A stretch of 64,000 nucleotides of DNA from Hyaloraphidium curvatum (GCA_025558095.1 JAIVFI010000017.1:1-64000), one strand, 5' to 3'. Shown: positions 8,830-20,487, numbered from the stretch's first letter. The notes: generated by a model not told the origin, from the letters alone. A program made the numbers and translations.

Positions 8830-11800
8830 TCAGCCCTTGCCGCGCCCGCGACCCCTCGGCTTCCCTCCCCTGCCCCTCGACGACGGCGGCGCAAAGGTGC
8901 CCGGCACGGTCGACATGGTCAGGGGGTCCTGGTCGTCCGAAAAGTCGGGCGCCTTGGCGGTCTTGCGCTGCGAGATGTTCATCTGCGGCTGCATGGCCAT
9001 CTCGTCGGGCGAGCCCCTGCGCATCCGCTTGGCCGGCGGCGCCTTGGCCGAGGCTTCCGATCCGTCCGATGCGGCGGGGTCGTCCGACTCGGTCTCGGCG
9101 TCGTCCACGGGCTTGGGCGGCGCGGCCGCGGTGCGCTTGCCCCTCGGCGGGGCGGGCGCCTCGTCGGCCTCCGATCCCGGGCGGCCGGCGTCGTCGGAGG
9201 CGCGGCGGGTGCGCGAGGCGGAGCGGGAGGCAGCGCGCGAGGGCACCGTGAGCGAGCCCGACATGAGCCTCGTCCTCCGCACGGGCACCTCCTCCTCTTC
9301 CTCCTCTTCATCTTCCTCGGATTCCGCCTCCTCCTCGCCGTCGGCTTCCGATCCGTCCTCCTCCGCCGACTCGCGGGCCGGGGATGCCGACGGCGAGGCC
9401 GCCTTACGCGTGCTCCGCCGGCCCCGCGTCGGCCGCTCCTCTTCCTCCTCGTCCTCCATCTCGGCGTCGGCATCGGGATCCTCGTCAGCGTCGTCGTGCT
9501 CCTCTGCATCCTCTCCGGCGGTGCTCCCAGCCTCCTCTTCGGCATCGCTGCCGGCACCGACGTGCCCGCCGCGCCCGCCCCGCCCGCGCCCGCGCCCGCG
9601 GCCCCTTCCCCTGCGGCCGCCGCGCCCGCGCCCGCGCGTTGCGGGGGTGGCTTCGGTCACGGTGACCGCCGGTGCGACGCCAGAGAGGGCGGCTCCGCGC
9701 GCCGCTCCGCGCTTGACGTGGTTGGCCCAGCGGCCCCGGCCCCGGCCCCGCGTCGGGGCGGCTTCGGCAGGCTCGGCGGCCTCTTCCTCGCCGCCCGTGC
9801 TCGCCGCATCGGCCGCACTTGCCGACTCCTCGTCCGCCTGCAAGGCAAGCTATCGTCAGTGGTCATCCAGGCTGGGCAGGCGATCGTCCGACGTACCTGT
9901 TCGGATTCGGACTCGACCTTGGCTTTGCGCCCGCCCCTCTTGCGCTTGGCAGGTACCACCGGTGCGGCTTCCTCCACAGACGACTCCGCCTCCGCGCCGG
10001 AAGCAGGCTCCTCCGCCTCCGACGCCGGTGCTTCGGCCTCCTCGCCGCTGGCTTCCTCCTCCGAGGCCGTCGCGCCGGCCGACGCCCCGCCCCGCCCGCG
10101 TCCGCGTCCCCGGCCCCGGCCCCTGCCGCCGCGCCCGCGCCCGCGGCCCCTGCCGCGCCCGGCGGCCGGCTTCTCGGTCTCGCTCTCTTCGACCTCGTCC
10201 GTTTCGTCCGACGCAGCGGCTTCCTCTTGCTCCTCGGCCTCGGCGGCTTCGGCTTCCTCGCCGGACGCCTCTTCCTCAGCCGTGTCGTGCTCCTCCTCCT
10301 CCTCATCCTCCTCCTCGGCGTGCGTGGCGCCTGCAGAAGCCCCGCCCCGGCCGCGCCCCCCGCGCCCGCGACCACCGCGTCCCCGACCGCCGCGCCCGCG
10401 TCCACGTCCTCGTGCACGCCCGCCGCGACCCCTCCCGCGACCGCTTTCAGAGACGGCCGACGTGGGCTCCTCCTCCTCGCCGGCGCTCTCGCTCGGCGGC
10501 ACGGGCGACAGCGGGGAAGACGAAGCGGGGGGGGCGCGCTCGCGCGGCGGGGGCGTGGCAGGCTCCTCCTCCTCCGAAGGCGACGAGCGGTCCGCTGCGG
10601 AGGCGGCGGCCCCCCTCCCGCGCCCGCGCCCGCGGCCCCTGCCCCTCCCGCGTCCCCTCCCGCGCGTCGGGGCGGCGTGCTCCTCCTCCTCTTCCTCGCC
10701 GCTCGCACCCTGCTCGTCGCCCGACGCACCGGGACCCGCGGAAGGCGATCCCTCGTCGCCGCTGCCGCTCGCGGGACCGTCGCTGGGAGGCGAGCGCGTG
10801 GAGATGGGCGCCACGCCCCCCCTGCCGCCCCTCCCGCGGCCCCGCCCGCGACCCCGCGCACGGCCGCGGCCCGAGGTCGGCGATGCGGGCTTGTCGCTCT
10901 CGTCCGCGCTGCCGTCGGCCGCGGCCGGCGACGACGCTGAGGCCGTCGACGCCGCGTCCTCCTTGGGCGGCCTGTCCGGTTCGTCCACGTCCATGGCGTC
11001 GGTGTCGCCTTCCTCCTCGGCCGGCGCGGCGGGGGCGGCGGGGGCGGTCGGGGGGGCGGCACGGGGAACCTCGATCGCAGCGGGCTTGTCCTTGGCGCGG
11101 CCGGGCGACGCACGGGGCGGGCTGGCGGCGGGCGATCGGACGCCCCGCGCGGGCTGGCGGCGGGGCTGCTCCTCCTCCTCCGCTTCCGACTCGTCCGCCT
11201 TGGCAGCCGGCGACCCGGGTGCGGAATCCGGCTCCTGCGATTCCGCAGCCTCGACGGCGGGGTCAGGGGCACCTGCCGGAGCGGGCGAGGTTGCCGCCTG
11301 CCTCACGGGCGACGTGGCGGTCGCAGGCTGCGACGGCGAGGCGCTCGTCGAGCCCGCGGGCCCCTTGCCCTTGTCCCTCGCCGGCGTCCTCGGCGCCTGG
11401 CCCTCCCCGCCGCCCTGCTGCGCCGCCGCCGCCGCCGCCGCCGCCGCCTCTGCCTCCCTCCCCTCCGCCGCCGCCCTCCTCGCCGCCGCCTCCTGCCGCC
11501 TCGCGGCCGCCAGGTCCGCGAGCACCTTCTGCACCGCGTCCGGCGTCGGATCCGGCCCCAGGTTCTCGAGCAGCTGCGCCAGCGCGGGGTTGGTCTGCCG
11601 CACCATGCTCTGCCCCTGCGGCGTCGCGAGGGTGCGGATGAGCAGGGCCATCTGCTCCGCGGCCTGCTGCCCTTGCGGCGCCTCCCTTGCGGGGGTCGTC
11701 GCCGCCGAGTTCCCCGCCGTCGCCTGGCCCGCGGGCGGCTCGGGTTGCGCCGCCGCTTCCCCCGGCCCCTCGCCCGCGCTCTCGGGCGTCCCCGCAACCC

Positions 11801-13996
11801 CCGCAGCGTCCTCCATCTCCTCGTCCTCCCCCTGCCCCTCCGTCGTCCCCTCCGTGTCCGCCCGCGCCGCCGCCTCGCGGAGCAGCTCCTCCCCCCTCCT
11901 CCGTTCCCCCTCCTCCTCCTCCCTCCGCTTCCTCTCCTCCTCCAACGCCCTCCTCCTTTCCTCCCTCTCCTCCTCCTCCTCCTTCCTCCTCCTCTCCTCC
12001 TCCGCGCGCCGCTCGGCCTCCCACCGCGCCCTGCGCACCTCGAGCTCCCTCGCCGCCTCGCGGGCGCGCTCCTCGGCCCCCGACGAAAACAGCGCCACCG
12101 CCTCCTCGGCCTCGCGCGCGAGATCGGGCTCCGGCTCGGTCTCGAGCATGCGGATGTAGCTCTCCCGCGGAACCACCACGACCTCCGGGGGCGGGCGCGG
12201 GCGCGGCCTGTCCGCCTGCTGCGCGGGTGGTTGGGGCGCCGGGTCCGCGGCGGGGGGCTCGGCCTCGCGCTCCTTCCCCTTGCCGCCGTCCTTGCGCGCC
12301 GCCGCCGCCGCCGCCGCCGGCCGCGCCCGGGGGCGGGGCTCCTCCTCGCTCTCCCCCGACTCGTCGGTGCCGCTTTCGTCGCCGTACGCCGGGATCGGGG
12401 CCCACCCGAAGGAGCGCTTCTTGGCCTTGCGCTGCGGCGGGGGCGCCGGTTGCGGTGCGGGTGCGTTGGCCGGGCCGGATGGGGAGCCGCCGGCGGGGGT
12501 GGGTGCGGCGCCGGTGGGCAGCTGCGGGGCGGGGTTCGCCGGCCCGGCGGCGGAGGTCGGCGTCTGCTGACCCCCCTCCGCCGCAACGTTGCCGCCCTCC
12601 CCGCCCTCGACGTCCCTGTTCACCTCCACCTGCTCCCCGCCTCCGTTCCCGCCGTTGCGCCCCACCATCCCCTCCAGCCCCCCCACCAAATTCGCCAGCA
12701 GCCCCTGCACGCTCTTGGCGTCCAGGTTGTCCCGGAAGCCCAGCGCCAGGAGGTGCGGCGGCAGGAGGTCGCGCCCCGTGGGGCCGGGCCCGAGCATGCC
12801 GAAGCCGCGCATGAGGCACGGGGTGCAGTACCACTTGCCGCGGGGGGGGACGAGCAGGCCGACGCAGTCGTAGTGGAACCATTCGATCTCGCACTGCGCG
12901 GGGCGAGCGGGGCGGGCACGGGGCGAAGGAAGGGGGGGGCGGGGGGGGCAGGTTAGCAGCCAGGGGGGGGGCGGAACGGGCCGGCGCCGCACCTCCTCGT
13001 TGTCGCACGCCACCATCTCGCCGTAGCTCTCCCGCCCGCACAGGCAGTACAGCGTCCTCGTGTCCTCGTCCTGCTCCTCCTCGCCGCGCTTCTTGCGCGG
13101 GGTGCCGCCGGCGCCGGCCGCCGCCGAGGAGGGCGCGTTGGCGGGGTCGTCGAAGAACGCGGGGTCGGCGCGGCGCACGTGCAGGTCGAGGGCGGCGACG
13201 TGCGCGGTGATCTGGGGCGGAGACGAGGGAGGTGAGCACGGGGAAGGTCGGGGGCGGTGCCGGTCGGCCCACCCTCCGGAACATCTCGTCCGCGCCGCCA
13301 ATCATGCCGTCCACCTCGCCGACGCTCTTGAGAAAGTCCAAGCCGTGCTGGTACATCTTGCGCGTCGTGTCCACGGCCTCGTCGACCGACGTGCCGACGG
13401 GGATCAGCCTGACCTCGGCCGGGCTGCTCGGCAGCGGCGGCGGGCGGTTGGGGTCCGACGGCCTGCGCCGGCGCTGCTTGGGCTGCGGCGCGGGGGTCTC
13501 GGGGGGCGGCGGCTCGGCGGGATCGGCGGGGGCGGCGGCGGGCGGGTCGCGCAGGAAGATGGCGTTGAGGTGGCGCTGCTGCGCCTGGATGACGGCGCGG
13601 TGGTTCTGGAACTGCGCGTCGTCGCGGCGCAGCTCGCGCATCTTGTGGGCGACGTACGACGGCAGGCCGCGGAGCGCTGCACGGCGGGGGAGGGTGGACC
13701 AGTTAAGCAGTTAAGTGAGAGTGATAGGGGGGTTAGGGGGGGCCGGAGGGGGCAGGCCGGGGCAGGGTCCGGGAGTCGAGGCGAGCGGTTAGAGGCGTCC
13801 TCGCGGCGGCCCGGGTGCACCCACACTCGAGGAACCGCTCGACGATCTCCTCTGGCTCGACGCCCTCGCCGTTCTCGCCGCGGCGGCCCAGGCCGAGGCC
13901 GGCGGCGTTTGCGGCGACGGCGGCGCCCATCGACGGCGCGGGCACCGGCACGAGGTGCTCCTCGCCGCCGCCGCGGCGCGGCCGCAGGCCCTGCAT
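8830..13996 (-). CDS. Giant ING-family PHD-finger chromatin protein
   Basis: Exons 13996-13825, 13676-13273, 13211-12993, 12893-9897 and 9837-8830 give 1,599 aa. The ING helical domain (about residues 45-215) includes LRGLPSYVAHKMRELRRDD and the later helix DEAVDTTRKMYQHGLDFLKS. The PHD finger (about 247-290) reads CLCGRESYGEMVACDN.., then CEIEWFHYDCVGL and KWYCTPC, with all zinc ligands present after splicing of the 12894-12992 intron. ING proteins read H3K4 methylation and sit in histone acetyltransferase or deacetylase complexes, but are normally 200-400 aa with the PHD at the C-terminus. Here about 1,300 further residues follow: coiled-coil EERRRKEEEE stretches, then alternating acidic blocks and GRGRGRGRG tracts. 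The basic tracts could bind nucleic acid. The opposite strand also shows long open frames, which I treat as shadows. Confidence 0.85.
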
Positions 13997-15017
13997 GGCC
14001 GGCGGGGGGCTAACTGCCCGCTAGCTGTTTAGGCCGCGTCCGCGGTCGCCAGTACTGTCGCTGGTTAGGCCGGGGCCGGCGGCCGTACCGCGCCCCGCCA
14101 ACCGGTTAACTCGCTGCCGAACCCGCAGATACGGGCTAGGCGGCCCGGCGGCCCGCGGGTCCGGCCGGCGCGCCCGAGCCGCGCGTAACTCGCCGCGTCC
14201 GCGGGGGGCGGAGGCGACTGAGCGGGGGCGGCGGCGCGGGGGCCGGGCGCCAGAAAACCGTGCTGGCAGCGGCCGCGGGCGCGCGAACAACACCCCCGCT
14301 CGGGAGCCCCAAACCGCGGGCGGCCGGCTAAAATCGCCCAGAAAATCTCCATTCCCACGATGGCAACACGTCCCCGGCTCTTTCGCGCCCTGTTGCGGGG
14401 GTGCCGCGGCACGTGATCGGACGCCGCCGGGTCCGCCGTCCCGCTCCCTGCACCGGTACCGCGGCCGCAGATCACCACCCGGAATGCGGTCCGGCGGGCA
14501 GGTTGATGGGGGTCGCCGACGGTTCTCGCCGAGGCGGTGCCGGAAGGCGCCGGGGGATCGGGGGTTCGGGGACCCCTGTTGGCCCGCCCCACCCGCTTGC
14601 TTTCGCGGCAAAGTGAGGCGGCCGCCTCCCACCCCGCGCCCACCACACCAAACCCCCCGCTGCCGAGCGTTCCGAGATACAAATACATCTGTCCCTCTCG
14701 CGGACTCGGCGTTCGGAGCGCGGCAGCTCGGACGCTCCTGCGCACGCACGGAACCGTCCCGATCCCCGGCCCCGCTCCCCCGCATTGAGCCCGGATCGGA
14801 CCGGGCCCTCGACCTGCCCCTTTCCTTCGCCGTACTCAGTCCCTCCATGGGGGTCTGGAGGGCCGTGGGCGTGACTAGCCTGTCAGCGCAACGCCTCCGA
14901 CCGCAACCGGCTGTTTGGTTGTTGCTGACCCGCGTCTTCCTCTTCTCCACCGCCCTTCTCCGTCGTCCCTCCTTCTCCCCGCCGCCGCACGGCAGTCTCC
15001 CCGCTCGCGTTGCTGAG
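13997..15017. promoter_or_regulatory. Divergent interval between ING and RlmN-like genes
   Basis: A 1,021-bp region between the two start codons that must hold both promoters. It is extremely GC-rich. An in-frame ATG at 14847 on the plus strand could extend the RlmN-like protein by 57 mostly basic, acid-free residues (a presequence-like option). Pyrimidine-rich sequence just before 15018 favours an untranslated leader there. No other gene seen. Confidence 0.4.
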
Positions 15018-16850
15018 ATGCCGCCCCACCGCCGCCTCAAACCGCAGCCGCTCCTCGACGAGCCCGCGCTGCTGGACTTCCTCTCGGCGCGCAGCATCCC
15101 CCCGCTGCACGCCCGCCGGCTGTGGCAGCGCGTGTGCCAAACAACCGTCGGCGACGACATTTCCTCCATCCCCGACATCCCCAGATCCCTGCTGGACGCC
15201 GTCGGCCCCAGCGCTTCCGACGCCGACCCCCCGCCCGAGTTCGACCCGCACGAGTTCCGCGTGCTCACCTCCACCCTGGTCTCGGCAACGCCGGCGTCGG
15301 ACGGGTCCACGACGAAGCTGCTGATCCGGCTGCAGGACGGCCACCTGGTCGAGGCCGTGGTGATCCGCTACGGGCAGGTCGACATCCGGAGCTACCCCGA
15401 GGAGCTGCGGGACGCGGAACGCCGGCGCGCGGCGGAGAAGCGGGAGACGCTGGAAAGGGAGCAGCTGGCACGTCGGGCGGCCGCAAACGGGACCGCCCCG
15501 CCCCGCAGGCGGCGCGACTCGGCCTCCTCGAGCCTGTCCGCCGCCTCGCGCGCCACCTCCTCCGCCACCCGCTCCACCAACCCCGCCCCGCTGGACTTCC
15601 CCTCCGCCCCCCGCACGCACGTCTCCAAGCCCCGCCTCACGCTCTGCGTCTCCTCCCAGATAGGCTGCAGGATGGGCTGCACCTTCTGCGCCACGGGCAC
15701 CATGGACCTGCTCGGTTCCATGACCGCGGGCGAGATCCTCGAGCAGATCGTGCACGCGCAGCGCCTGGAGAACGCGAGGATCCGGAACGTGGTGTTCATG
15801 GGTATGGGCGAGCCGCTCGACAACTACGACGCCGTGCGGACGGCCGTCGGGGCGATGCTGGACCCGGGCCGGTTCGGGATGCAGGGCCGGAGGGTGACCA
15901 TATCCACCGTCGGCGTCGTCCCGCGGCTGGTGGCCATGAAATCCGACCCGCACATGTCCAAGTGCTCCCTCGCGCTGTCGCTCCACGGCGGCGACCAGGA
16001 GACGCGGCTGCGGATCATACCCACCGCCAAGGCCTGGGACATCCGGCGGATCGTCGACGCCTCCTCCGCATTCGTCGAGGCGCAGAACCACCTCGAAAGG
16101 GTGCCGGACCCTGCCTCGCCGCGGGGGTGGCGCGCCGAGCGGACCGCCAAAACCCCGCAGGACACCTCGTTCCGGCACCTGCTTGTGGAGTACATCCTCA
16201 TCCGGGACGTCAACTCGTCCCCCTGCCACGCCGCCGTGCTCGCGGACCTGCTCGGCTCGCTGCCGCTGGCGCACCTGACGGTGTTCACGAACCTGATCCC
16301 GTACAACCCCGTGCAGTCGATAACGGCGCGGCTGGGGTACCGACCCCCCCCGTTCGCGGAGATCAACGCGTTCGCGGCGGTGCTGAAGGAGAGGGGGCTC
16401 AAGGTGCTGGTGCGGCAGGAGATGGGGAGCGACGTGGGGAGCGCGTGCGGGCAGCTCGTCGTCGAGGGCGCCGGGAAGCGGGGCAGCGGGGAGCACGCGG
16501 CCGTGGCGGACATCGAGGAGCTCGGGAACGGGCGCGGCGCGGGGCTGAGGAACCGCAAGGGGGGGGCGGTGGTCAGGCGGAATGAGCCCGCGGCCCCGGC
16601 CTCGGGACGCGGCGCGGACGGCGAGGAGCAGGACGGCGCGGACGAGGAGATATCTTTGCTTCCGCCCGAGGCGCGGCTGGACGACGGGTTCGCCCCCGTC
16701 AAGGCATCGCACGCGACGGTGCGGTTCGATGTGAGGGGACAGGCGTATTCGGCGGCGCTGATGGTGATGCTGGTGCTGGTTGCGCTCAAGATCGCGGTCA
16801 GGTTGGCGGGGCTGGTGGCTGCGGGGCCGGGGAAGGCCGAGGGGCGGTGA
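15018..16850 (+). CDS. RlmN/Cfr-type radical SAM methyltransferase with C-terminal membrane segment
   Basis: A single exon of 610 aa from the ATG at 15018. The N-terminal RlmN helical domain is at residues 10-45 (LLDFLSARSIPPLHARRLWQ). The radical SAM cluster CRMGCTFC has Cys at about 217, 221 and 224. The family motif VVFMGMGEPLDNYD and the late ACGQL cysteine (about 477, the methyl-carrying Cys in RlmN) are all present. RlmN methylates C2 of an adenosine in large-subunit rRNA and in tRNA via a methyl-Cys intermediate. There are two oddities. A basic Ser/Arg-rich insertion of about 60 aa lies before the SAM domain. After a 60-residue acidic linker, a hydrophobic segment near residues 576-602 lies close to the C-terminus, as in tail-anchored proteins. 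If translation began at 14847, a mitochondrial presequence would be added. RlmN is typical of bacteria and plastid lineages and, to my knowledge, uncommon in fungi. Confidence 0.85.
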   Translation: MPPHRRLKPQPLLDEPALLDFLSARSIPPLHARRLWQRVCQTTVGDDISSIPDIPRSLLDAVGPSASDADPPPEFDPHEFRVLTSTLVSATPASDGSTTKLLIRLQDGHLVEAVVIRYGQVDIRSYPEELRDAERRRAAEKRETLEREQLARRAAANGTAPPRRRRDSASSSLSAASRATSSATRSTNPAPLDFPSAPRTHVSKPRLTLCVSSQIGCRMGCTFCATGTMDLLGSMTAGEILEQIVHAQRLENARIRNVVFMGMGEPLDNYDAVRTAVGAMLDPGRFGMQGRRVTISTVGVVPRLVAMKSDPHMSKCSLALSLHGGDQETRLRIIPTAKAWDIRRIVDASSAFVEAQNHLERVPDPASPRGWRAERTAKTPQDTSFRHLLVEYILIRDVNSSPCHAAVLADLLGSLPLAHLTVFTNLIPYNPVQSITARLGYRPPPFAEINAFAAVLKERGLKVLVRQEMGSDVGSACGQLVVEGAGKRGSGEHAAVADIEELGNGRGAGLRNRKGGAVVRRNEPAAPASGRGADGEEQDGADEEISLLPPEARLDDGFAPVKASHATVRFDVRGQAYSAALMVMLVLVALKIAVRLAGLVAAGPGKAEGR

Positions 16851-16941
16851 GGCCCCGGCGGGGACGGGCGATGCGGGCAGGCGATCCCAAGAGACGCGCG
16901 TGTTGACCGGCTTGCGCAACAAAAGCACTCTCCTACGCCCA

Positions 16942-17833
16942 TCAGTTGGGCGCGCCCGTCTTAATGACCTCGATCCAGTACCCGTCCGGGTCGGCGATGA
17001 ACGCGATGGTCTTCATCCTCCCGTCCGACGGCTTCTTGATGAACCTGACCCCGAGCTCCTCGAATCGCGCGCAGGCCTCCTCGAGGTCGTCGACGAGGAT
17101 GCAGATGTGCCCGAAGCCGCGGGGGTCGGTGTTGCCGGTGTGGTAGCCGGCAAAGTTGGGGTCGGATTCGGTGCCCCAGTTGCTGCGGGCGAGGAGGGAG
17201 GGAGCGGAAACCGGGGCGGAGGCAAGTGAGGCGAGTGGAGAAGCAGGTTTGGGGGCGGAGGAGACGGGGAGGCAAAGGAGTTGAGGGGCGTTTCGGGAGC
17301 GGGCCACGGCGCGGCGTACTGCGTGAGCTCGAGGATGCCCGAGTTGCTGAACGCGTAGGTGCGCTTCTCGGCGTCGCTCTCGCCGATGGGACCGTCAGGC
17401 TGAGTGCCCGAAAGTCAGCAGATAGCACGCAATGAGCGGAGGGAGAGGCCCACGAAGCCAAGGACTGGGGAGACGCCGACGGCGGCGTCAGATACGCGAG
17501 AGACGAGAGCGGGCACACGCGGGCTCACAGTAGAGGGTGAACTTGGCCTCCTCAAAGTCCATCTTGGTCAGCAGCCTGGACGGGACGGGGTGAGCACCAC
17601 AACGGGAGGGCGACGCGTCGGACCCACGTCATCCCCACGACCTTCTGGTAAAAGTCCAGGGTGACCTTGGGATCCTTGATCCGGATCATCGTGTGGTTGA
17701 ACTTGTACTCTGCAGGGTCCGCGGCGCGTTCGGGGGGGGCGTGGGAGGCGGTTTGCGGTTGGGCGGCAGCGGGGACGCGCAGCGCGGCAGACGCACTGCT
17801 GGGGTCCGTCTTGTGCGACGTCGCGGTGGCCAT
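16942..17833 (-). CDS. Glyoxalase I (lactoylglutathione lyase)
   Basis: Exons 17833-17628, 17575-17529, 17464-17454, 17399-17320 and 17182-16942 give 194 aa. The enzyme converts the methylglyoxal-glutathione hemithioacetal to S-lactoylglutathione. The family signature is complete after splicing: [75 protein letters not shown] and [12 protein letters not shown]. The metal-binding His, Glu, His and Glu lie within the NHTMIR, ELTHNW, FGHI and YWIEV motifs. The third exon is only 11 nt (TCCTTGGCTTC) and supplies FLGF. Without it the frame breaks, so it is well supported. The N-terminal 40 residues are Ala/Pro-rich and atypical. It is probably cytosolic. Confidence 0.9.
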
Positions 17834-18582
17834 GGTCGGTAGAAGGTGTCGCTCGCGCGCGATGGACGGTTTGCAGGGTTTGTGTGGAGGCGGGAGCTCG
17901 GGCGTAGGGAGGAGTGGGGAGGGCGCTGCAAGACAGACGACGCTACATGAAAAAGAAAGATTATGGAGCCAGGCAGAAAGATGCTGAACCACAGTGAGAC
18001 ACACATTCGATCGCATGATTGTTCTTGCTGCGTGGCAGCTGTGGAGTTCCGAGTCTCTCGCGTGCTGCTTTCGTCCGATCGGGAGCGCGACCAATGGATT
18101 GGGCGCGGGAGCGAGAGGCGATGTTCATCCAGCCCATAGATGGCTCCCGATGGTTTTTCGGCCTTGGCTTGAGCCACAGCAGGGATTTCGTCGGGCGGGG
18201 GATGCCTTGTGGCGAACGGGAGCCGGTCCGCAAGATCATCCGCCGCCCCGGCGTTCGTTCCTCCCACATCGCATCTCGGCGCGCCCGCCCGCCGACGACC
18301 GGTGTCACACCTTCGGCTCGTATTGCAGCCTCTCCCACGTCAGTGTGCCGCCCTGAAGCGCCGGCGTGGTGTGCGGCGAGCCCGGCCTCACGACGCGTTT
18401 CCACCTTTTCCCGCCACCCCATCCTCTGCCCGCGCCTGTTTGCCTCCAACAGACTCCTTTCCAAAGTGTGAGTGTTATTCGCTGGCGGCCTACACTGTCC
18501 TCTGACCTCCTGACCCCGTCCGCTCGCCGTCTCCCTCTGCCTCCCGCGGTTCCCGCCCGGCACTTAGGAACCCGGCGCCACC
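17834..18582. other. Divergent intergenic region, glyoxalase I / acyl-CoA dehydrogenase
   Basis: A 749-bp interval between divergent start codons that must hold both promoters. No further gene, repeat or RNA is visible. The plus-strand start sits in a good context (GGCGCCACCATG). Confidence 0.45.
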
Positions 18583-20487
18583 ATGTCTCTCCTTCTCGAC
18601 CCCAAGACCAAGCTCAACCCGGGTACGTTGCCGGACGCCGTGTCGCACTTCGCTCCCGGCACTCGTGGCCTGACGAGCACCCCGGCCGCCCGCCGATTCC
18701 TCTTCACCGGCGCCACCTTCGTTCGCGACCCGCAGCGGGCACGCCCGACCTGTTCACCATCCCGAAGGAGATTTCGGACTACCTCGTTGGTTGAGCACGA
18801 GCCGGAGCGGTTTGGGGCGAGCTGACGCGATTCGATCCGCCTTCGCAGGTCGAGCTCGACAAGTTTATCGACGAGAAGGTGCGAGTCCCGCCGTCTTCCT
18901 TTTGCGCTTTCGCTAACGGCTGCTCGCCCGCCAGATCACTCCCCTCCAGATGAAGGACGACAACAACCGGTTCTTTGACCACCGCAGGGAGTGGGCCCGT
19001 GGGTAGACTTTGTCGGCGTTCAGGCACCGGTCCCCTCACACGCCGCGTTCTAGGTACCGACTTTGAGCACGGCGGTCTGCCGCGCAAGGAGTGGGAGGAG
19101 CTACTCGGTCAGATGAACAAGATGTGGGTCTTACCTGCGCCGGCTCGGGCGAGGCCAGCGACTGACACCACGCAATCAGCGCCAACGAGTCCGGCCACCT
19201 CCGCTTCGCCCTCCCCCCCGAGTTCGGAGGCCGCAACGGCTCCAACCTCGCCATGGCCGTCATCCGCTGGCACCTTGCCCGCAAGGGCCTGGGCCTGTTC
19301 AACGACCTCCAGAACGAGGCCTCGATCGTCGGCAACCTCGTGTTCCCGCTCATGTTCCGCGACTTTGCGACGCCCAAGCAGATGGAGGAGTACATGCCCG
19401 GCATCATGGACGGGAGGGTCAAGATCATGGTGGGCTGCGTCGGCGCCGGGCACGGGGCGCGCTCTTGCTGACTTTGGGTTCCCTCCAGTTCGGCCTGACT
19501 GAGCCCAAGCACGGCTCGGACGCCACCTACATGGAGACCAAGGCCGTCCGCGACCCCAAGAGGGGCGGCTGGCTCATCAACGGCTCCAAGATGTGGAACA
19601 CCGGCATGCAGTACGTCCCAAACGTGATATCGTCCAGTCGACCATCTGACATTGCCCGTCCTTCCCAGCGTCGCCACCCACGACTTCATCTTTGCCCGCA
19701 CCAGCGGCAAGGACGGCAACGCCCGCGGCATCTCGTGCTTCATCGTCCCCGTCAACGCGCCCGGCTTCAAGATCGAGGAGTACCTCTGGACCTTCAACAT
19801 GCCGACGGACCACGCCCTCGTCACGCTCAAGGACGTCTGGGTCCCCGACGAGGCCCTGTTCGGCGAGCCCGAAAACGGCCTCCTGATCGCCTCGCACTTC
19901 GTGCACGAGAACCGCATCCGCCAGGCCGCCTCGTCGTGCGGCGCGGCAGAGTACTGTATCGCCGAGAGCGTCAAGTACGCCAAGGAGCGCAAGCCGTTCG
20001 GCAAGCCCCTGGCCGCCAACCAGGCCATCCAGTGGCCCCTGATCGAGCTCCACACCGAGGCGACCATGCTCAGGGGGCTCATCTTCAAGACGGCCGCCGA
20101 GATGGACAAGATGCCCAAGCCGGACCACGCGCTGTACCTGTCGGACAAGATCGGTGGGTGGCCGCGCTGTTTGCTTCGTGGATTAGTCGCTGACGGACAT
20201 CCGCAGCCATGTGCAACTACAGGGCGAACCGCCTCTGCTGCGACGCCGCCGACCGCGCCATGCAGATCCACGGCGGCATCGGCTACTCGCGCCACAAGCC
20301 CTTCGAGCACATCTTCCGCCACCACCGCCGCTACCGCATCACCGAGGGCTCCGAGGAGATCCAGATGCGCCGCGTGGGGCAGGTGCTGTTCGGCATCGAG
20401 GGCTTCTCGTCCAAGGGCGCGATCGAGCTGCAGGGCAAGGCGTCGCAGGACGGCCTGTACCGCCACCGGCCGGAGTACAAGCTTTGA
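18583..20487 (+). CDS. Acyl-CoA dehydrogenase (ACAD10/11-like)
   Basis: Nine exons: 18583-18622, 18736-18785, 18849-18878, 18935-18998, 19054-19123, 19180-19429, 19489-19610, 19669-20153 and 20207-20487, giving 463 aa. The flavoenzyme oxidises acyl-CoA at the alpha-beta bond. The N-terminal helical domain includes TPLQMKDDNNRFFDHRREWA. The middle beta domain has FGLTEPKHGSDAT. The C-terminal domain has RIRQAASSCGAAEYC, YAKERKPFGKPLAANQAIQW, QIHGGIGYSRHKPFEHI and YRITEGSEEIQMRRVGQ. The length and the KPFGKPLAANQAIQWPL signature match the ACAD10/11 subgroup often seen in fungi. There is no mitochondrial presequence, and the C-terminus YKL is only a weak peroxisomal-signal lookalike, so location is open. 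Tiny 5' exons (30-64 nt) are notable but all splice in frame. Confidence 0.9.

Noticed and set aside
8771..12159. Very long plus-strand open frames (about 900 codons) opposite the ING gene
   Set aside because: They are Ser/Pro/Arg-rich mirror images of the GRG and Glu repeats, have no domain, and the minus strand carries a complete ING domain and PHD finger with consistent splice sites.
14484..15017. Extending the RlmN-like protein to the first in-frame ATG at 14484
   Set aside because: The added residues look like promoter sequence. Only the ATG at 14847 gives a presequence-like leader, and the family N-terminal helix begins right after 15018.
17400..17530. Reading glyoxalase I as a frameshifted pseudogene
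   Set aside because: An 11-nt exon with proper GT-AG borders restores every conserved motif.
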